Shown here: one piece after another, positions 18,597 through 27,302 of the stretch
Position numbering within the stretch: the stretch's first letter is position 1
Layout of the letters: each line of letters begins with the position of its first letter
NCBI RefSeq assembly: GCF_021560035.1
Contig: NZ_CP074373.1
Coordinates: 864,001 to 928,000, forward strand
Length of the DNA stretch: 64,000 bases
Reading direction: 5' to 3'
DNA from: Virgibacillus sp. NKC19-16
Lineage (GTDB): Bacteria; Bacillota; Bacilli; Bacillales; Amphibacillaceae
Translations under genes and position numbers: made by a program
Notes under the pieces: generated by a model
Seen by the model: the letters and a program-made list of their open reading frames with translations, nothing else
What the model was told of the DNA's origin: nothing
Database searches by the model: none

Positions 18597-19094
18597 TTGA
18601 GACGTCACGACCAATCAAGGAAGCATCGAAACAGCAATAAACACTTTCTAATTCGACTATTCGCCATCACGTACCTGCTATTTTTAATTGTGTCACAGGC
18701 AGTGGCTCCAACAACAGCACACTTTTCAGATACAACCACCAAAGATGGGAGCATTTCCATCGCTTCATCATTTGGTGAGACGGATAAAGAGCAAGGAAAC
18801 GAGGATGCGCAGGTTGATAGCGCAGAGGAAGAACAGGTAAGCAAGAAAAAGCAGGGTGATAGGGCGGATGAAAATATAGAAACAGAGAGCGAAGCAGCGG
18901 AAAGTGGTACGAACAGTGAAGAAGACGGGCAGCAACGGGAAGATAAAGAAAAGGAAGAGAAAGACAGCTCAGTTTCTGAATCTGATGACCAACAAGTGGA
19001 AGAAAATAAAAAGGTGTCTGGTGATGAATCGGAACAAGAAGACGAAGACTCTGAAGATATGGAAGCAGATAGTGATGATGAAGAAGAATCCTAA
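18597..19094 (+). CDS. TapA/YqxM-like SipW-dependent secreted protein with acidic tail
   Basis: About 165 residues from TTG 18597, which has GAAAGGAG seven bases upstream; an in-frame ATG at 18492 lies inside the protease gene and lacks a site. After a basic start comes one hydrophobic stretch (FAITYLLFLIVSQAVA) and TTAHFSDTT, like the cleavage region of SipW substrates. The rest is Glu/Asp/Ser/Lys-rich and low in complexity. B. subtilis TapA has a folded domain between these parts which is missing here. Position before sipW and a tasA-like gene supports a TapA role in amyloid fibre assembly; homology is suggestive only. Confidence 0.6.
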   Translation: MRRHDQSRKHRNSNKHFLIRLFAITYLLFLIVSQAVAPTTAHFSDTTTKDGSISIASSFGETDKEQGNEDAQVDSAEEEQVSKKKQGDRADENIETESEAAESGTNSEEDGQQREDKEKEEKDSSVSESDDQQVEENKKVSGDESEQEDEDSEDMEADSDDEEES

Positions 19095-19128
19095 TTAAAG
19101 CTTTTTACATCGATGGAGGGATGGATTA

Positions 19129-19695
19129 ATGAGCGGAAAAAGTGTGTTAAAAGTGATCAGTAATCTCGTCACAATTGTATTATTTATCGTGCTCCTGCTA
19201 ACCTTATTCCTTGTCGTCTCAATGAAGGCATCAGGAGGGGAACCCAGTCTATTTGGTTACCAACTAAAAACGGTATTGTCCGGATCGATGGAGCCTGATA
19301 TTCAAACAGGCTCGATTATCTCGATTAAGGAAGTTGACGATCCGACTGGCTTTCAAACAGGTGATGTCATCACATTCCGAACAGAGGAAGATATCCTGGT
19401 TACGCATAGAATCATGGAGGTTAATGAAGGTGGAAGCCAATATATAACAAAAGGGGATGCCAATAATGCAGCCGATGTAGAGCCGGTAAACGCTGAGAAT
19501 GTGGTCGGATCCTACACAGGGTTTACCATTCCATACATTGGCTATGTGATGAATTTTGCCAACTCAAGTGAAGGCGCAGCGCTACTTCTCGTTATACCAG
19601 GGATTTTCTTGATTATTTATTCTGCGGTCACGATTTGGGGAGCGCTTCGTCAGTTGGATCAAGGAAAAAAAGAAGTGAACACAAATACAGAATGA
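19129..19695 (+). CDS. sipW: signal peptidase I, SipW type (archaeal/ER-type S26B)
   Basis: Cleaves signal peptides of matrix proteins at the membrane. The 188-residue protein has an N-terminal helix, the nucleophile S53 in LSGSMEPD, H93 in LVTHRI in place of the Lys used by ordinary bacterial signal peptidases, D110 in TKGDAN, and a C-terminal helix (LLLVIPGIFLIIYSAV). The Ser-His arrangement defines the SipW subclass. Its putative substrates flank it on both sides. GGAGGG precedes the ATG. Confidence 0.93.
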   Translation: MSGKSVLKVISNLVTIVLFIVLLLTLFLVVSMKASGGEPSLFGYQLKTVLSGSMEPDIQTGSIISIKEVDDPTGFQTGDVITFRTEEDILVTHRIMEVNEGGSQYITKGDANNAADVEPVNAENVVGSYTGFTIPYIGYVMNFANSSEGAALLLVIPGIFLIIYSAVTIWGALRQLDQGKKEVNTNTE

Positions 19696-19722
19696 AAGAA
19701 TTTTAAAGGGGGAATTTATCAA

Positions 19723-20313
19723 ATGGGTATGAAAAAGCAAATTGGCATGGGCGTCATATCAGCAGCACTTGGTTTAACATTAATCGGTGGAGGAACGTAT
19801 GCCTATTTCAGTTCCAGCGAAACGACGAATAACACGTTCGCAGCGGGGACCCTCGATCTCTCGGTAAATCCAACAACTATTATTGACGTGGGTGAATTAC
19901 AACCAGGTGATTCCGTCACGCGCGATTTCGAACTGGCAAACAATGGCTCGCTGGATATTGAAAAGGTAACGCTCGATACGGATTACAGTGTTATAGATGC
20001 AAATGGGGATAACACAGATGATTTTGGCAGCCATATTGAAGTGGAGTTTCTATACAATGCCAGCAAAATAGATGAAGTTATTTTTAGAACAACACTGGCA
20101 GAACTAAGGAGTATGGAACCAGAAGCGGTGAATGAACATATATTTTATCCAGCTCTCGGTGAACAAGGCCTTCCCGCTGATGGAGAAGCAGATGACTTAG
20201 TCGTCAAATTTAATTTCATTGATAATGGTGAAGATCAAAATCAATTTCAAGGCGATTCATTAAACCTTGAATGGACATTTAATGCCGAGCAGGCGACCGG
20301 TGAGGATGAGTAA
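19723..20313 (+). CDS. TasA/CalY-like (camelysin family) matrix fibre protein
   Basis: A 196-residue secreted protein. The SipW-type signal is clear: GMGVISAALGLTLIGGGTYAYFSSSE, with cleavage expected near TYAYF (quoted only as a motif region at residues 8-33). The mature part begins TTNNTFAAGTLDLSV and contains GELQPGDSVTRDFELANNG, the conserved start of the TasA/CalY beta-sandwich. Such proteins form extracellular fibres in biofilms; camelysin was first described as a casein-cleaving surface protein. AAAGGGGG precedes the start. It closes the protease-tapA-sipW-tasA cluster. Confidence 0.9.
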   Translation: MGMKKQIGMGVISAALGLTLIGGGTYAYFSSSETTNNTFAAGTLDLSVNPTTIIDVGELQPGDSVTRDFELANNGSLDIEKVTLDTDYSVIDANGDNTDDFGSHIEVEFLYNASKIDEVIFRTTLAELRSMEPEAVNEHIFYPALGEQGLPADGEADDLVVKFNFIDNGEDQNQFQGDSLNLEWTFNAEQATGEDE

Positions 20314-20328
20314 ACGGGTTTATATAAG

Positions 20329-20677
20329 GGCTCTTTTCGTAAGTATTGTTGCTTTGAAAGATTCGCAATTGATATAGACTATGACGTATCTTGATATGCT
20401 TGTTAATCCTCTGCTCCGGAAATACACTTCGCGCACCTTAGGGCGGCTGATGAGCCTCCTCGTGCTGACGCACTGCGGGGTCTCACTAGCCTTTAGCTCC
20501 CACAGAAGTCTTCGTATATTTCCTCCGCTGGCATTCCGGTTATCGCCGAAATGATCGAACCACCTCACCAGTTCGGGTGAGCGAAGGGCGGTGACTCCTG
20601 CGGGAACAAATATTTTCGGTAGGACGAACCTTTGGTGCAGTCCTAATTTATTAGAAAACAGCCTATATAAAAGAGCT
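20329..20677. mobile_element. MITE-like intergenic repeat (about 350 bp, degraded)
   Basis: The non-coding gap is bounded by GGCTCTTTT at 20329-20337 and its near-inverse AAAAGAGCT at 20669-20677. Inside are GAGCCTCCTCG...CTGCGGGGTCTC and ACTCCTGCGGGAAC blocks and an inner inverted pair (20418-20431 and 20510-20523), features I recall from repeated non-coding elements of Bacillaceae genomes. No transposase is present. A minus-strand open frame of 82 codons inside it is not a convincing gene. Confidence 0.6.
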
Positions 20678-20720
20678 ATCTCAGGCGGTTAGTTTAGTGA
20701 GCCGAATGAGATAGCTTTTT
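20674..20720 (+). terminator. intrinsic terminator after the tasA-like operon and repeat
   Basis: AGCTATCTCA pairs perfectly with TGAGATAGCT around a 23-base loop and is followed by five T. Its left arm overlaps the right end of the MITE-like repeat. Confidence 0.8.
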
Positions 20721-20823
20721 CATTTTGACAGATAAGAATATAGATTATCGGATTTTCTTAGCCGTGACAGCAAGGAAAGGAGTGCGCAGTTCTATCCCCA
20801 TTTTTTTCTTATTTATCATTCAT

Positions 20824-22320
20824 TTAAACCTTTTTTCTTTGTTTCATCGACCTAAGTTCCGTCTGCAGTCCTTTTAACAAAGATATGGCCATGAGTATTA
20901 CAATAAAAGAAAACGGGAACGCTGCGGCTATAACCGTGTTCTGCAGTGCTGTTAATCCTCCCACATATAATAGGACTATGGCTACAGAGGACAGTGCCAG
21001 CCCCCAGACGATTTTTATGCTGTTGCCGGGGTTCAGAGATCCATTGGTTGTCTGGATTCCCAACACAAAGGTGGCCGAATCGGCAGAAGTGATAAAGAAT
21101 GTCAAAATCAGTAAGATAGAGATCAGAGACAATAGAAACGAAAATGGTAAATTAGCAAACATCTGGAAGTTCATTATCTCGATGGCGTACTGTGTCAGAT
21201 CTACGCCGCTTTGTTGTACAGTGATCGCTGTGGTGCCAAAGGTGGAGAACCATATGCCGCAAAGTACGGTTGGCACAATCATTACACCAATCATAAATTC
21301 TCTAATTGTTCTACCACGGGATACTCGGGCGATGAACATTCCAACAAATGGCGACCAGGAAATCCACCATGCCCAATAGAAAATGGTCCAGTCATCCAGC
21401 CATGCACGATTATCCGTGCCCAAAGGAGCAGTACGGAAGCTCATTTGAATTATGTTCTGCAGATAATACCCGAAAGACTCCGTGAACAAATTCATAATAA
21501 GTAGGGTTGGGCCGATAAGTAATATGCTGACAAATAGCAAGGCTGCTAATACCATGTTAGCATTTGATAAATATTTTATTCCTTTGCTTAAGCCGGACCA
21601 GGCAGATATTAAAAATAATACCGTAATGACAGCGATGATGATAAATTGGGTGGCGAAATTTGCTTCCAATCCGAATAGGTATTCAAGTCCAGCATTAATC
21701 TGAGCAGCACCAAGTCCCAGCGAGGTTGCCACCCCGAATATGGTTGCAAATGTAGCCAGCACGTCGATTGCCTTTCCAAACGGTCCTTTCATCCTGTCAC
21801 CGAGTAACGGCTTCAGTGTGGAGGAAATTAAACCGGGCTCTCCTTTCCGAAACTGGAAGAAAGCCAGGGATAGTGCGACTAACCCGTACATAGCCCAGCC
21901 ATGCAGTCCATAATGGAAAAAGGTGAACATAAGGCCTTCTTTTATTGCCTGATCCGTACCGGGTTCTGATAATGGAGCGTCTGAAAAAGAATGAAGCAGC
22001 GGTTCGGCTGCACCATAGAATACAAGACCGATACCTAGTCCCGCAGAGAAAAGCATGGCAATCCATGTCGGGGTGGCGAAATCAGGTCTTTCCTTATCTT
22101 TACCCAATCGGATTTTACCGTAAGGACTAAATGCGATAAAGACTGATACAGCGATAAATCCCAGCATAATCCACATGTAATACCAGCCAAAAGTTGTTGA
22201 CAGGAACGTATTCAGATCTGTTGTAATTCTTTCCGCCACTACAGGAAATAAAGCTCCTAATAATACTGCAATTATTATCAAGGCGGCAGTTATATAAAAG
22301 ACACTCGAAACTCTTTTCAT
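20824..22320 (-). CDS. opuD: BCCT family betaine transporter (OpuD-like)
   Basis: A 498-residue transporter with 12 membrane segments that takes up glycine betaine by sodium symport for osmoprotection. Diagnostic stretches are FSAGLGIGLVFYGAAEP (GxG motif) and WWISWSPFVGMFIARVSRGRTIREF region near residues 310-335, holding the Trp box of betaine carriers, plus ITSADSATFVLG near 415. The whole protein is colinear with B. subtilis OpuD. GGGGGGATC precedes the ATG. Single gene, fitting a salt-exposed organism. Confidence 0.93.
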   Translation of the reverse strand: MKRVSSVFYITAALIIIAVLLGALFPVVAERITTDLNTFLSTTFGWYYMWIMLGFIAVSVFIAFSPYGKIRLGKDKERPDFATPTWIAMLFSAGLGIGLVFYGAAEPLLHSFSDAPLSEPGTDQAIKEGLMFTFFHYGLHGWAMYGLVALSLAFFQFRKGEPGLISSTLKPLLGDRMKGPFGKAIDVLATFATIFGVATSLGLGAAQINAGLEYLFGLEANFATQFIIIAVITVLFLISAWSGLSKGIKYLSNANMVLAALLFVSILLIGPTLLIMNLFTESFGYYLQNIIQMSFRTAPLGTDNRAWLDDWTIFYWAWWISWSPFVGMFIARVSRGRTIREFMIGVMIVPTVLCGIWFSTFGTTAITVQQSGVDLTQYAIEIMNFQMFANLPFSFLLSLISILLILTFFITSADSATFVLGIQTTNGSLNPGNSIKIVWGLALSSVAIVLLYVGGLTALQNTVIAAAFPFSFIVILMAISLLKGLQTELRSMKQRKKV

Positions 22321-22656
22321 GCAGATCCCCCCGTAAAGTTGAATTATCTTTACTAAATTATGAGATTAGTATGGCTGATTATTGGGATGGATATACAAAT
22401 GCCTGTACCGGTTAAACAAAAAATTAAAAAACTCTTTTTTTGTCCAAAATAAATAATCTATTCACTATTATCCTCAAAACCAATACAATGGAAGTTAAGA
22501 AATTTTTCGATCGTGCCACCTTTTCACAACTATATTCGATTGTAGTTGGGAGAAGGTGGCATTCATAATGAATTTCCTTCATGTTTTCTAAATTATTTCC
22601 ATATAAATGTAAAATAAGGTATTCTAAAGAAATAGGAGATTTAGGAGGGTGTTAGG
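22321..22656. other. divergent intergenic region with long hairpin
   Basis: This 336-base gap between divergent opuD and yebE holds promoters for both and one strong palindrome: TGCCACCTT (22514-22522) with AAGGTGGCA (22553-22561), and inside it CAACTA/TAGTTG (22527-22532, 22543-22548). No T run follows on either strand, so it is not a terminator. I see no ORF. Confidence 0.6.
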
Positions 22657-23268
22657 TTGCTGGAAAATGCATTTGTCATGGTTGTGATCATTCTTGTAAT
22701 AAATATCGTATATGTAACGTTATCAACAATGAGAATGATCCTTACATTAAAGGGGCGCAGATATATAGCTGCGTTTGTTAGCATGTTTGAAATCGTTATG
22801 TATGTCCTAGGGCTCGGGCTTGTGCTTGATAATTTAGACCAAGTTCAGAACATTATTGCCTATGCAGTTGGTTTTGGGACTGGTGTAATTATTGGAACAA
22901 AAATTGAAGAGAAATTGGCATTAGGCTATATAACCGTAAATGTGGTCTCCTCAAATCCGGATATTGAATTTACGCGCAAACTACGGGATAAGGGCTATGG
23001 TGTTACAAGCTGGTTCGCCTATGGAATGGATGGCGACCGTCTGTCCATGCAGATTTTAACACCTAGAAAATATGAGCTTAGACTGTATGAAACCATAAAG
23101 ACAATTGACCCGAAAGCATTTATTATTTCATACGAACCGAAGCAAATCCATGGTGGCTTCTGGGTGAAGCAGGTACGTAAAGGGAGACTGATGAACCCGA
23201 AGAAAGGTAATGCAGGGGCAAGTGCTAGACCTTCAGCACAACCAGGAGCCACAGAGAGGGAAGATTAG
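22657..23268 (+). CDS. yebE: UPF0316/DUF5698-DUF2179 membrane protein YebE
   Basis: A 203-residue protein starting at TTG, with TTAGGAGGG ten bases upstream. Three N-terminal membrane helices include [18 protein letters not shown] and [13 protein letters not shown], the hallmarks of UPF0316; a cytoplasmic DUF2179-type domain follows ([19 protein letters not shown] ... [15 protein letters not shown]). The tail is Ala/Pro/Gly-rich. Function unknown. In B. subtilis yebE also lies between pbuG and the purine operon. Confidence 0.9.
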   Translation: MLENAFVMVVIILVINIVYVTLSTMRMILTLKGRRYIAAFVSMFEIVMYVLGLGLVLDNLDQVQNIIAYAVGFGTGVIIGTKIEEKLALGYITVNVVSSNPDIEFTRKLRDKGYGVTSWFAYGMDGDRLSMQILTPRKYELRLYETIKTIDPKAFIISYEPKQIHGGFWVKQVRKGRLMNPKKGNAGASARPSAQPGATERED

Positions 23269-23330
23269 GGGGCCTGTCCCGCGCTACGCTACTACATTAA
23301 CACTTTAAGGCGGACGGACAGACAGGCCCC
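23269..23330. repeat. GGGGCCTGTC palindromic repeat, copy 1
   Basis: GGGGCCTGTC (23269-23278) and GACAGGCCCC (23321-23330) are perfect inverses and start right after the yebE stop. The interior read on the minus strand (GTTAATGT then TA..GTAG) matches the interior of the hairpin after purD at 38411, so both belong to one repeat family in opposite orientation. It probably terminates yebE and/or the convergent reductase, though no strong T run follows. Confidence 0.7.
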
Positions 23331-23339
23331 ATAGATGTT

Positions 23340-24164
23340 TTACCGATTATTATTCTCACTAGGAACTTGATTATTTCGTTCGTTACGATCCAAGGAGACT
23401 ATTTGATCCATATCTGCCTCACTTAGCTCAAAATCAAAGATATTATAGTTTTCCTTCATACGCGAAGGTGTCACCGTTTTTGGAATCACAACGACATCTG
23501 ATTGAAGATGCCAGCGAAGAATTACTTGTGCTGGTGTCTTACTATGCTTATCAGCTATTTCTTGAATTACATCATTTTGCATAACTTTGGTACCGTTCAT
23601 TAATGGACTATATGCCTCCAGTAGAATGCCATGGTCCATGCAAAACTGTTTTAGTTCTTTTTGCTGTAAATAAGGGTGGCACTCGACCTGGTTCACAGCA
23701 GGTGTCACTTCACACTCATCCATGATCCGCTTTAGATGTTCGATATCAAAGTTACAGACCCCAATTGCTTTTGTGCGTCCATCTTTATAGATTTTTTCCA
23801 ATGCTTTATATGTCTCTACATATGTGTCATACTTTGGTGTTGGCCAGTGAATGAGATATAAGTCAACATAATCAAGACCCAGTTTTTCAAGGCTTTCATC
23901 AAATGCCTTTAATGTATTTTCATAACCTTGATCTGCATTCGCTAATTTGGTCGTAATAAATAAATCCTCGCGTGGTACATTGCTGCCTGCCAAGGCTTCT
24001 CCCACACCATACTCATTACCATAAACTTTAGCAGTGTCTATTAAGCGATATTCAGCTTTCAGTGCTTGTTCTACTGCCTCGGTTACTTCTTCGTTAGGTA
24101 CTTTCCACACACCATAGCCGAGCTGTGGTATATGAAGTCCATTGTTTAGCGTTTTGTATTGCAT
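23340..24164 (-). CDS. aldo/keto reductase
   Basis: A 274-residue NADPH-dependent AKR of the YvgN/YtbE glyoxal-reductase type. The tetrad is visible: Asp and Tyr in LIDTAKVYGNE, Lys in ITTKLAN, His in LYLIHWP; VIPKTVTPSRMKEN near the end binds the cofactor phosphate. AAAGGGAG stands eight bases before the ATG at 24164; a more distal in-frame start at 24203 has no ribosome site. Likely role is detoxification of small aldehydes; substrate unproven. Confidence 0.92.
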   Translation of the reverse strand: MQYKTLNNGLHIPQLGYGVWKVPNEEVTEAVEQALKAEYRLIDTAKVYGNEYGVGEALAGSNVPREDLFITTKLANADQGYENTLKAFDESLEKLGLDYVDLYLIHWPTPKYDTYVETYKALEKIYKDGRTKAIGVCNFDIEHLKRIMDECEVTPAVNQVECHPYLQQKELKQFCMDHGILLEAYSPLMNGTKVMQNDVIQEIADKHSKTPAQVILRWHLQSDVVVIPKTVTPSRMKENYNIFDFELSEADMDQIVSLDRNERNNQVPSENNNR

Positions 24165-24336
24165 GAAATCGCTCCCTTTCTGATGGTATTTCCATTTTAT
24201 CATATTTTAGAGGGTCTGTTTATCTCGACGAGTCTGTTCATGGTGGGCAGGTCGCATAGAGCAGAGCCCTTAAAGCACGCTTTCCATTTATTCCGAATAC
24301 ATTGCATACAAACGCCCAGTATAGGAGGAAAATGGA

Positions 24337-25245
24337 ATGTATTACAAGTATCGCGAAGACGCACGCTACGCTGAATATGGCCAATTACCAACAGATTTCC
24401 CGCCACAGCATCAGGATCAGCAACCTGGTATTGAGTCATTAATGGAGCCGCGACCAATTATAGAGGATCCGTGTTATAAAGGTGCAGAAAAGTTAAAAGA
24501 TAAGGTAGCAATTATTACTGGTGGGGACAGCGGAATCGGGGCAGCTGCAGCGATTGCTTTTGCCAAAGAGGGAGCGGATGTTGTAATTCCTTATTATTAC
24601 TCTTACGAAAATGAGGACGCTTATCGGACCAAACATAGAATTGAGCAACTTGGAAGAAAATGTCTCTTAATTATTGGTGACCTGCGCGACGAGAAGCATT
24701 GCAAAGATGTGATCAAGCAGACCTTACATTATTTTGGAAAAGTAGATGTTTTGGTGAACCATCATGGTGTACAATTCACACAGGACAGCTTACTTGATAT
24801 TTCTAAGGAACAAATAGAGGCGACGTTTCAAACAAATGTTTTCGCCTTCTTTTATCTGACGAAGGCGGCTTTACCGTATATGAAAAAAGGAAGCACCATC
24901 ATCAATACTACCTCCATTACTGCTTATGAAGGTGATGTGCAATTGATCGATTATTCAGCGACCAAAGGAGCGATCGTTTCTTTTACAAGATCCTTGTCGC
25001 AAAATATTGTGGACAAAGGAATTAGGGTAAACGCGGTAGCTCCTGGGCCGATCTGGACACCATTAATTCCTGCGAGTTTTTCCGCTGAAGATGTCGCAAC
25101 CCAGTTTGGCAAAGATGTACCGATGAAACGCGCGGGTCAACCGTTTGAGGTTGCACCAGCTTATGTTTATCTCGCTTCAGCTGATTCTTCCTATGTTACA
25201 GGGCAGGTTATTCATGTGAATGGCGGGGCGCCGGTAAGCTCCTAA
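24337..25245 (+). CDS. short-chain dehydrogenase/reductase (YdaD/YhxC-like)
   Basis: A 302-residue SDR with a 50-residue N-terminal extension ending PRPIIEDPCYKGAEKL, typical of the general-stress SDRs YdaD, YhdF and YhxC. The nucleotide-binding TGGDSGIG is near residues 66-73, NHHG near 134 replaces the usual NNAG, and the catalytic YSATK is near 205-209. NGGAPVSS ends the protein. AGGAGG precedes the ATG. Substrate unknown; stress induction is inferred from the family. Confidence 0.9.
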   Translation: MYYKYREDARYAEYGQLPTDFPPQHQDQQPGIESLMEPRPIIEDPCYKGAEKLKDKVAIITGGDSGIGAAAAIAFAKEGADVVIPYYYSYENEDAYRTKHRIEQLGRKCLLIIGDLRDEKHCKDVIKQTLHYFGKVDVLVNHHGVQFTQDSLLDISKEQIEATFQTNVFAFFYLTKAALPYMKKGSTIINTTSITAYEGDVQLIDYSATKGAIVSFTRSLSQNIVDKGIRVNAVAPGPIWTPLIPASFSAEDVATQFGKDVPMKRAGQPFEVAPAYVYLASADSSYVTGQVIHVNGGAPVSS

Positions 25246-25259
25246 TGGGAAACGATTTA

Positions 25260-25279
25260 CGGTTTTTGATCAAAAACCG
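25260..25279. repeat. perfect 20-bp palindrome overlapping PurBox 1
   Basis: CGGTTTTTGATCAAAAACCG is its own reverse complement and lies 15 bases after the SDR stop. Its right half supplies part of PurBox 1. With no loop it suits a dimeric DNA-binding protein better than a terminator. Confidence 0.7.
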
Positions 25280-25316
25280 AACATTATATTAAAATTATAT
25301 TAAAATGTTCGATATT
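25273..25316 (+). promoter_or_regulatory. PurR operator (inverted PurBox pair) of the purine operon
   Basis: Box 1 (25273-25285) matches AWWWCCGAACWWT at every position. Box 2 (25304-25316), inverted, has a GTTCG core and one mismatch. The boxes are 18 bases apart and end three bases before the -35 hexamer, as expected for PurR, which represses the operon when PRPP is low. Confidence 0.88.
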
Positions 25317-25319
25317 TTA

Positions 25320-25348
25320 TTGATTTATATCAGCTGATTTGTTATGAT
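25320..25348 (+). promoter_or_regulatory. purE operon promoter
   Basis: TTGATT and TATGAT with a 17-base spacer follow the PurBox pair directly and precede the guanine aptamer by 28 bases. Confidence 0.75.
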
Positions 25349-25376
25349 TAATTCAGGCAAACAAATAAATACGTTA

Positions 25377-25444
25377 CCTCATATATTTCCTGAGAATATG
25401 GCTCAGAAGTTTCTACCCGGCACCGTAAATGCCGGACTATGGGG
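25377..25444 (+). promoter_or_regulatory. guanine riboswitch of the purine operon
   Basis: P1 is CCTCATA with TATGGGG. The core has GAATATGGCTC, AGTTTCTACC, GGCACCGTAAATGCC and GGACTATG, with the ligand-pairing C. It governs premature termination in the purE leader. Confidence 0.94.
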
Positions 25445-25616
25445 GAGGATGAATCATTGCATATGCAATCAATGGTTAAAAGCGTTCTGTCTGGCAGAAT
25501 CGCCGGTGACTCGTAATTGTAAAACTAATACTTCGAACGGCAAGGTTTATACGTTCTCCGATTAGAGGTCCTTGCTTACACGTTTCGTCACTATCGATTG
25601 CTTTTTGGGCAAAGCT

Positions 25617-25665
25617 AGTCTATTCATCTTCTCTCATATATGAGGGGAGAAGAATAGACTTTTTT
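25617..25665 (+). terminator. attenuator terminator in the purE leader
   Basis: A long imperfect stem begins AGTCTATTC (25617-25625) and closes with GAATAGACT (25652-25660), then six T. The segment between aptamer and terminator (25445-25616) probably holds the antiterminator; I see no ORF with a ribosome site in it. Confidence 0.85.
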
Positions 25666-25690
25666 ATTTATACAAAGAAAGAGGGATTAC

Positions 25691-26182
25691 ATGGCTCAAG
25701 TTGGTGTCATAATGGGAAGCATTTCAGATTGGGAGACAATGGAGCATACATGCAAGGGATTAGATGAGTTGCATATTCCCTATGAAAAAGAGATTATTTC
25801 CGCACATCGTACGCCAGATGAAATGTTCGCCTATGCAAAAGCTGCTCGAGATCGTGGTTTGAAGGTAATCATTGCAGGCGCAGGAGGGGCCGCACATCTA
25901 CCTGGAATGGTGGCATCTCAAACAACGTTGCCGGTGATCGGCGTTCCGGTTCAGAGCAAAGCGCTAGAGGGTCTGGATTCTCTTCTATCAATTGTGCAAA
26001 TGCCGGGCGGTGTACCAACTGCGACAGTGGCAATAGGCAAGGCTGGTGCAACAAACGCAGGGCTCCTCGCAGCACAAATAATTGGTGCTTTTGACGGGGA
26101 TGTAGCAGCAACACTTACAACCTACCGTGAAAATATGCAAGCAAAAGTTTCAGAAATGAGGGATGATCTTGCAAAAAAATAA
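25691..26182 (+). CDS. purE: N5-carboxyaminoimidazole ribonucleotide mutase PurE
   Basis: Converts N5-CAIR to CAIR in purine synthesis. The 163-residue class I PurE shows [14 protein letters not shown] at the start, SAHRTPDEM with the catalytic His, and [14 protein letters not shown]. It is the first gene of the operon, with AAAGAGGG before the ATG. The end overlaps purK by 20 bases. Confidence 0.97.
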   Translation: MAQVGVIMGSISDWETMEHTCKGLDELHIPYEKEIISAHRTPDEMFAYAKAARDRGLKVIIAGAGGAAHLPGMVASQTTLPVIGVPVQSKALEGLDSLLSIVQMPGGVPTATVAIGKAGATNAGLLAAQIIGAFDGDVAATLTTYRENMQAKVSEMRDDLAKK

Positions 26183-27302
26183 TACTTCCATTTTACCAGG
26201 CCAAACAATTGGAATAATCGGTGGCGGCCAGCTTGGGCGCATGATGGCAATTGCAGCAAAATATATGGGTTATTATATAGCTGTGCTTGACCCAACGACT
26301 AATTGTCCAGCGTCTCAAGTGGCGGATAAACAAATTACCGCAGCCTACGACGATAAGCAAGCCATAAAGGAACTAACAGAAATGGCAGACGTGGTTACAT
26401 ACGAATTTGAAAATGTGGATTTGACTGCAGCCACTTATATAGAAGAAAAAGGGAAACTGCCTCAGGGGCCATATGCATTAGAAATCACGCAAAACCGGGA
26501 AAAAGAAAAGCAGCTAATGAAGGATCTGGGGCTACCAATTCCGGATTTTTCTATTATTACAAATGGTAGAGAGTGCGAAGAGGTGCTAAAAACATTTTCC
26601 TTCCCGGCTGTAATTAAGACATGCAGCGGTGGTTATGACGGGAAAGGCCAACTTAAGTTAAAGTCTCAAGCTGACATTCAACAAGCGGTTGATTTTGCGG
26701 AAAAAAACAGCCATTGCATTATCGAAGAGTGGGTGACATTTGATAAGGAAATTTCAGTAATCTTCACAAGAGCCAAATCAGGTGAAATCTCATTTTTTCC
26801 AATTGCTGAAAATGATCATAAGGATCACATCCTTTATCAAACGCAAGTTCCGGCACGTATTAGCGAAGAAGTTCAGAATAAAGCATACAAAGCTGCGGAA
26901 AAGCTTGCTGAGAAAATGAATGTAGTTGGGACGTTTGCGATTGAGATATTCGTTCAAGGGGAAGACATTTTCCTGAATGAAATGGCGCCACGACCGCATA
27001 ATTCCGGACATTATACGATTGAGGCATGCAATATATCGCAATTCGCGCAGCACATCCGGGCTATTGCTGGCCTTCCGTTAGCCCCTATTAAGCTATTAGA
27101 GCCCGCGGCAATGATTAATATTCTAGGAGAAGATCTTGATGGTGTGTTAAGAGCATTGCCTAAAATGGAAGATGGATTTGTTCATCTGTATGGTAAAGTG
27201 GAAGCAAAGACGAAGCGGAAAATGGGGCATACTACATTTATAGCGGAAACGCAAGAAGAAATAAAACAGCAGATAAGCAGATTTGAGGAGGCAAAACGAT
27301 GA
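26163..27302 (+). CDS. purK: N5-carboxyaminoimidazole ribonucleotide synthetase PurK
   Basis: An ATP-grasp enzyme that carboxylates AIR with bicarbonate; 379 residues. It contains [13 protein letters not shown] near residue 20, SGGYDGKGQ in the grasp domain and [16 protein letters not shown] near 277. The ATG overlaps the end of purE; a TTG six bases on is nearly as well placed. It ends four bases into purB, showing tight coupling. Confidence 0.96.
   Translation: MILQKNNTSILPGQTIGIIGGGQLGRMMAIAAKYMGYYIAVLDPTTNCPASQVADKQITAAYDDKQAIKELTEMADVVTYEFENVDLTAATYIEEKGKLPQGPYALEITQNREKEKQLMKDLGLPIPDFSIITNGRECEEVLKTFSFPAVIKTCSGGYDGKGQLKLKSQADIQQAVDFAEKNSHCIIEEWVTFDKEISVIFTRAKSGEISFFPIAENDHKDHILYQTQVPARISEEVQNKAYKAAEKLAEKMNVVGTFAIEIFVQGEDIFLNEMAPRPHNSGHYTIEACNISQFAQHIRAIAGLPLAPIKLLEPAAMINILGEDLDGVLRALPKMEDGFVHLYGKVEAKTKRKMGHTTFIAETQEEIKQQISRFEEAKR

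Noticed and set aside
20320-20568. 82-codon minus-strand frame
   Set aside because: Lies within the MITE-like repeat, lacks a ribosome site and looks like no known protein.
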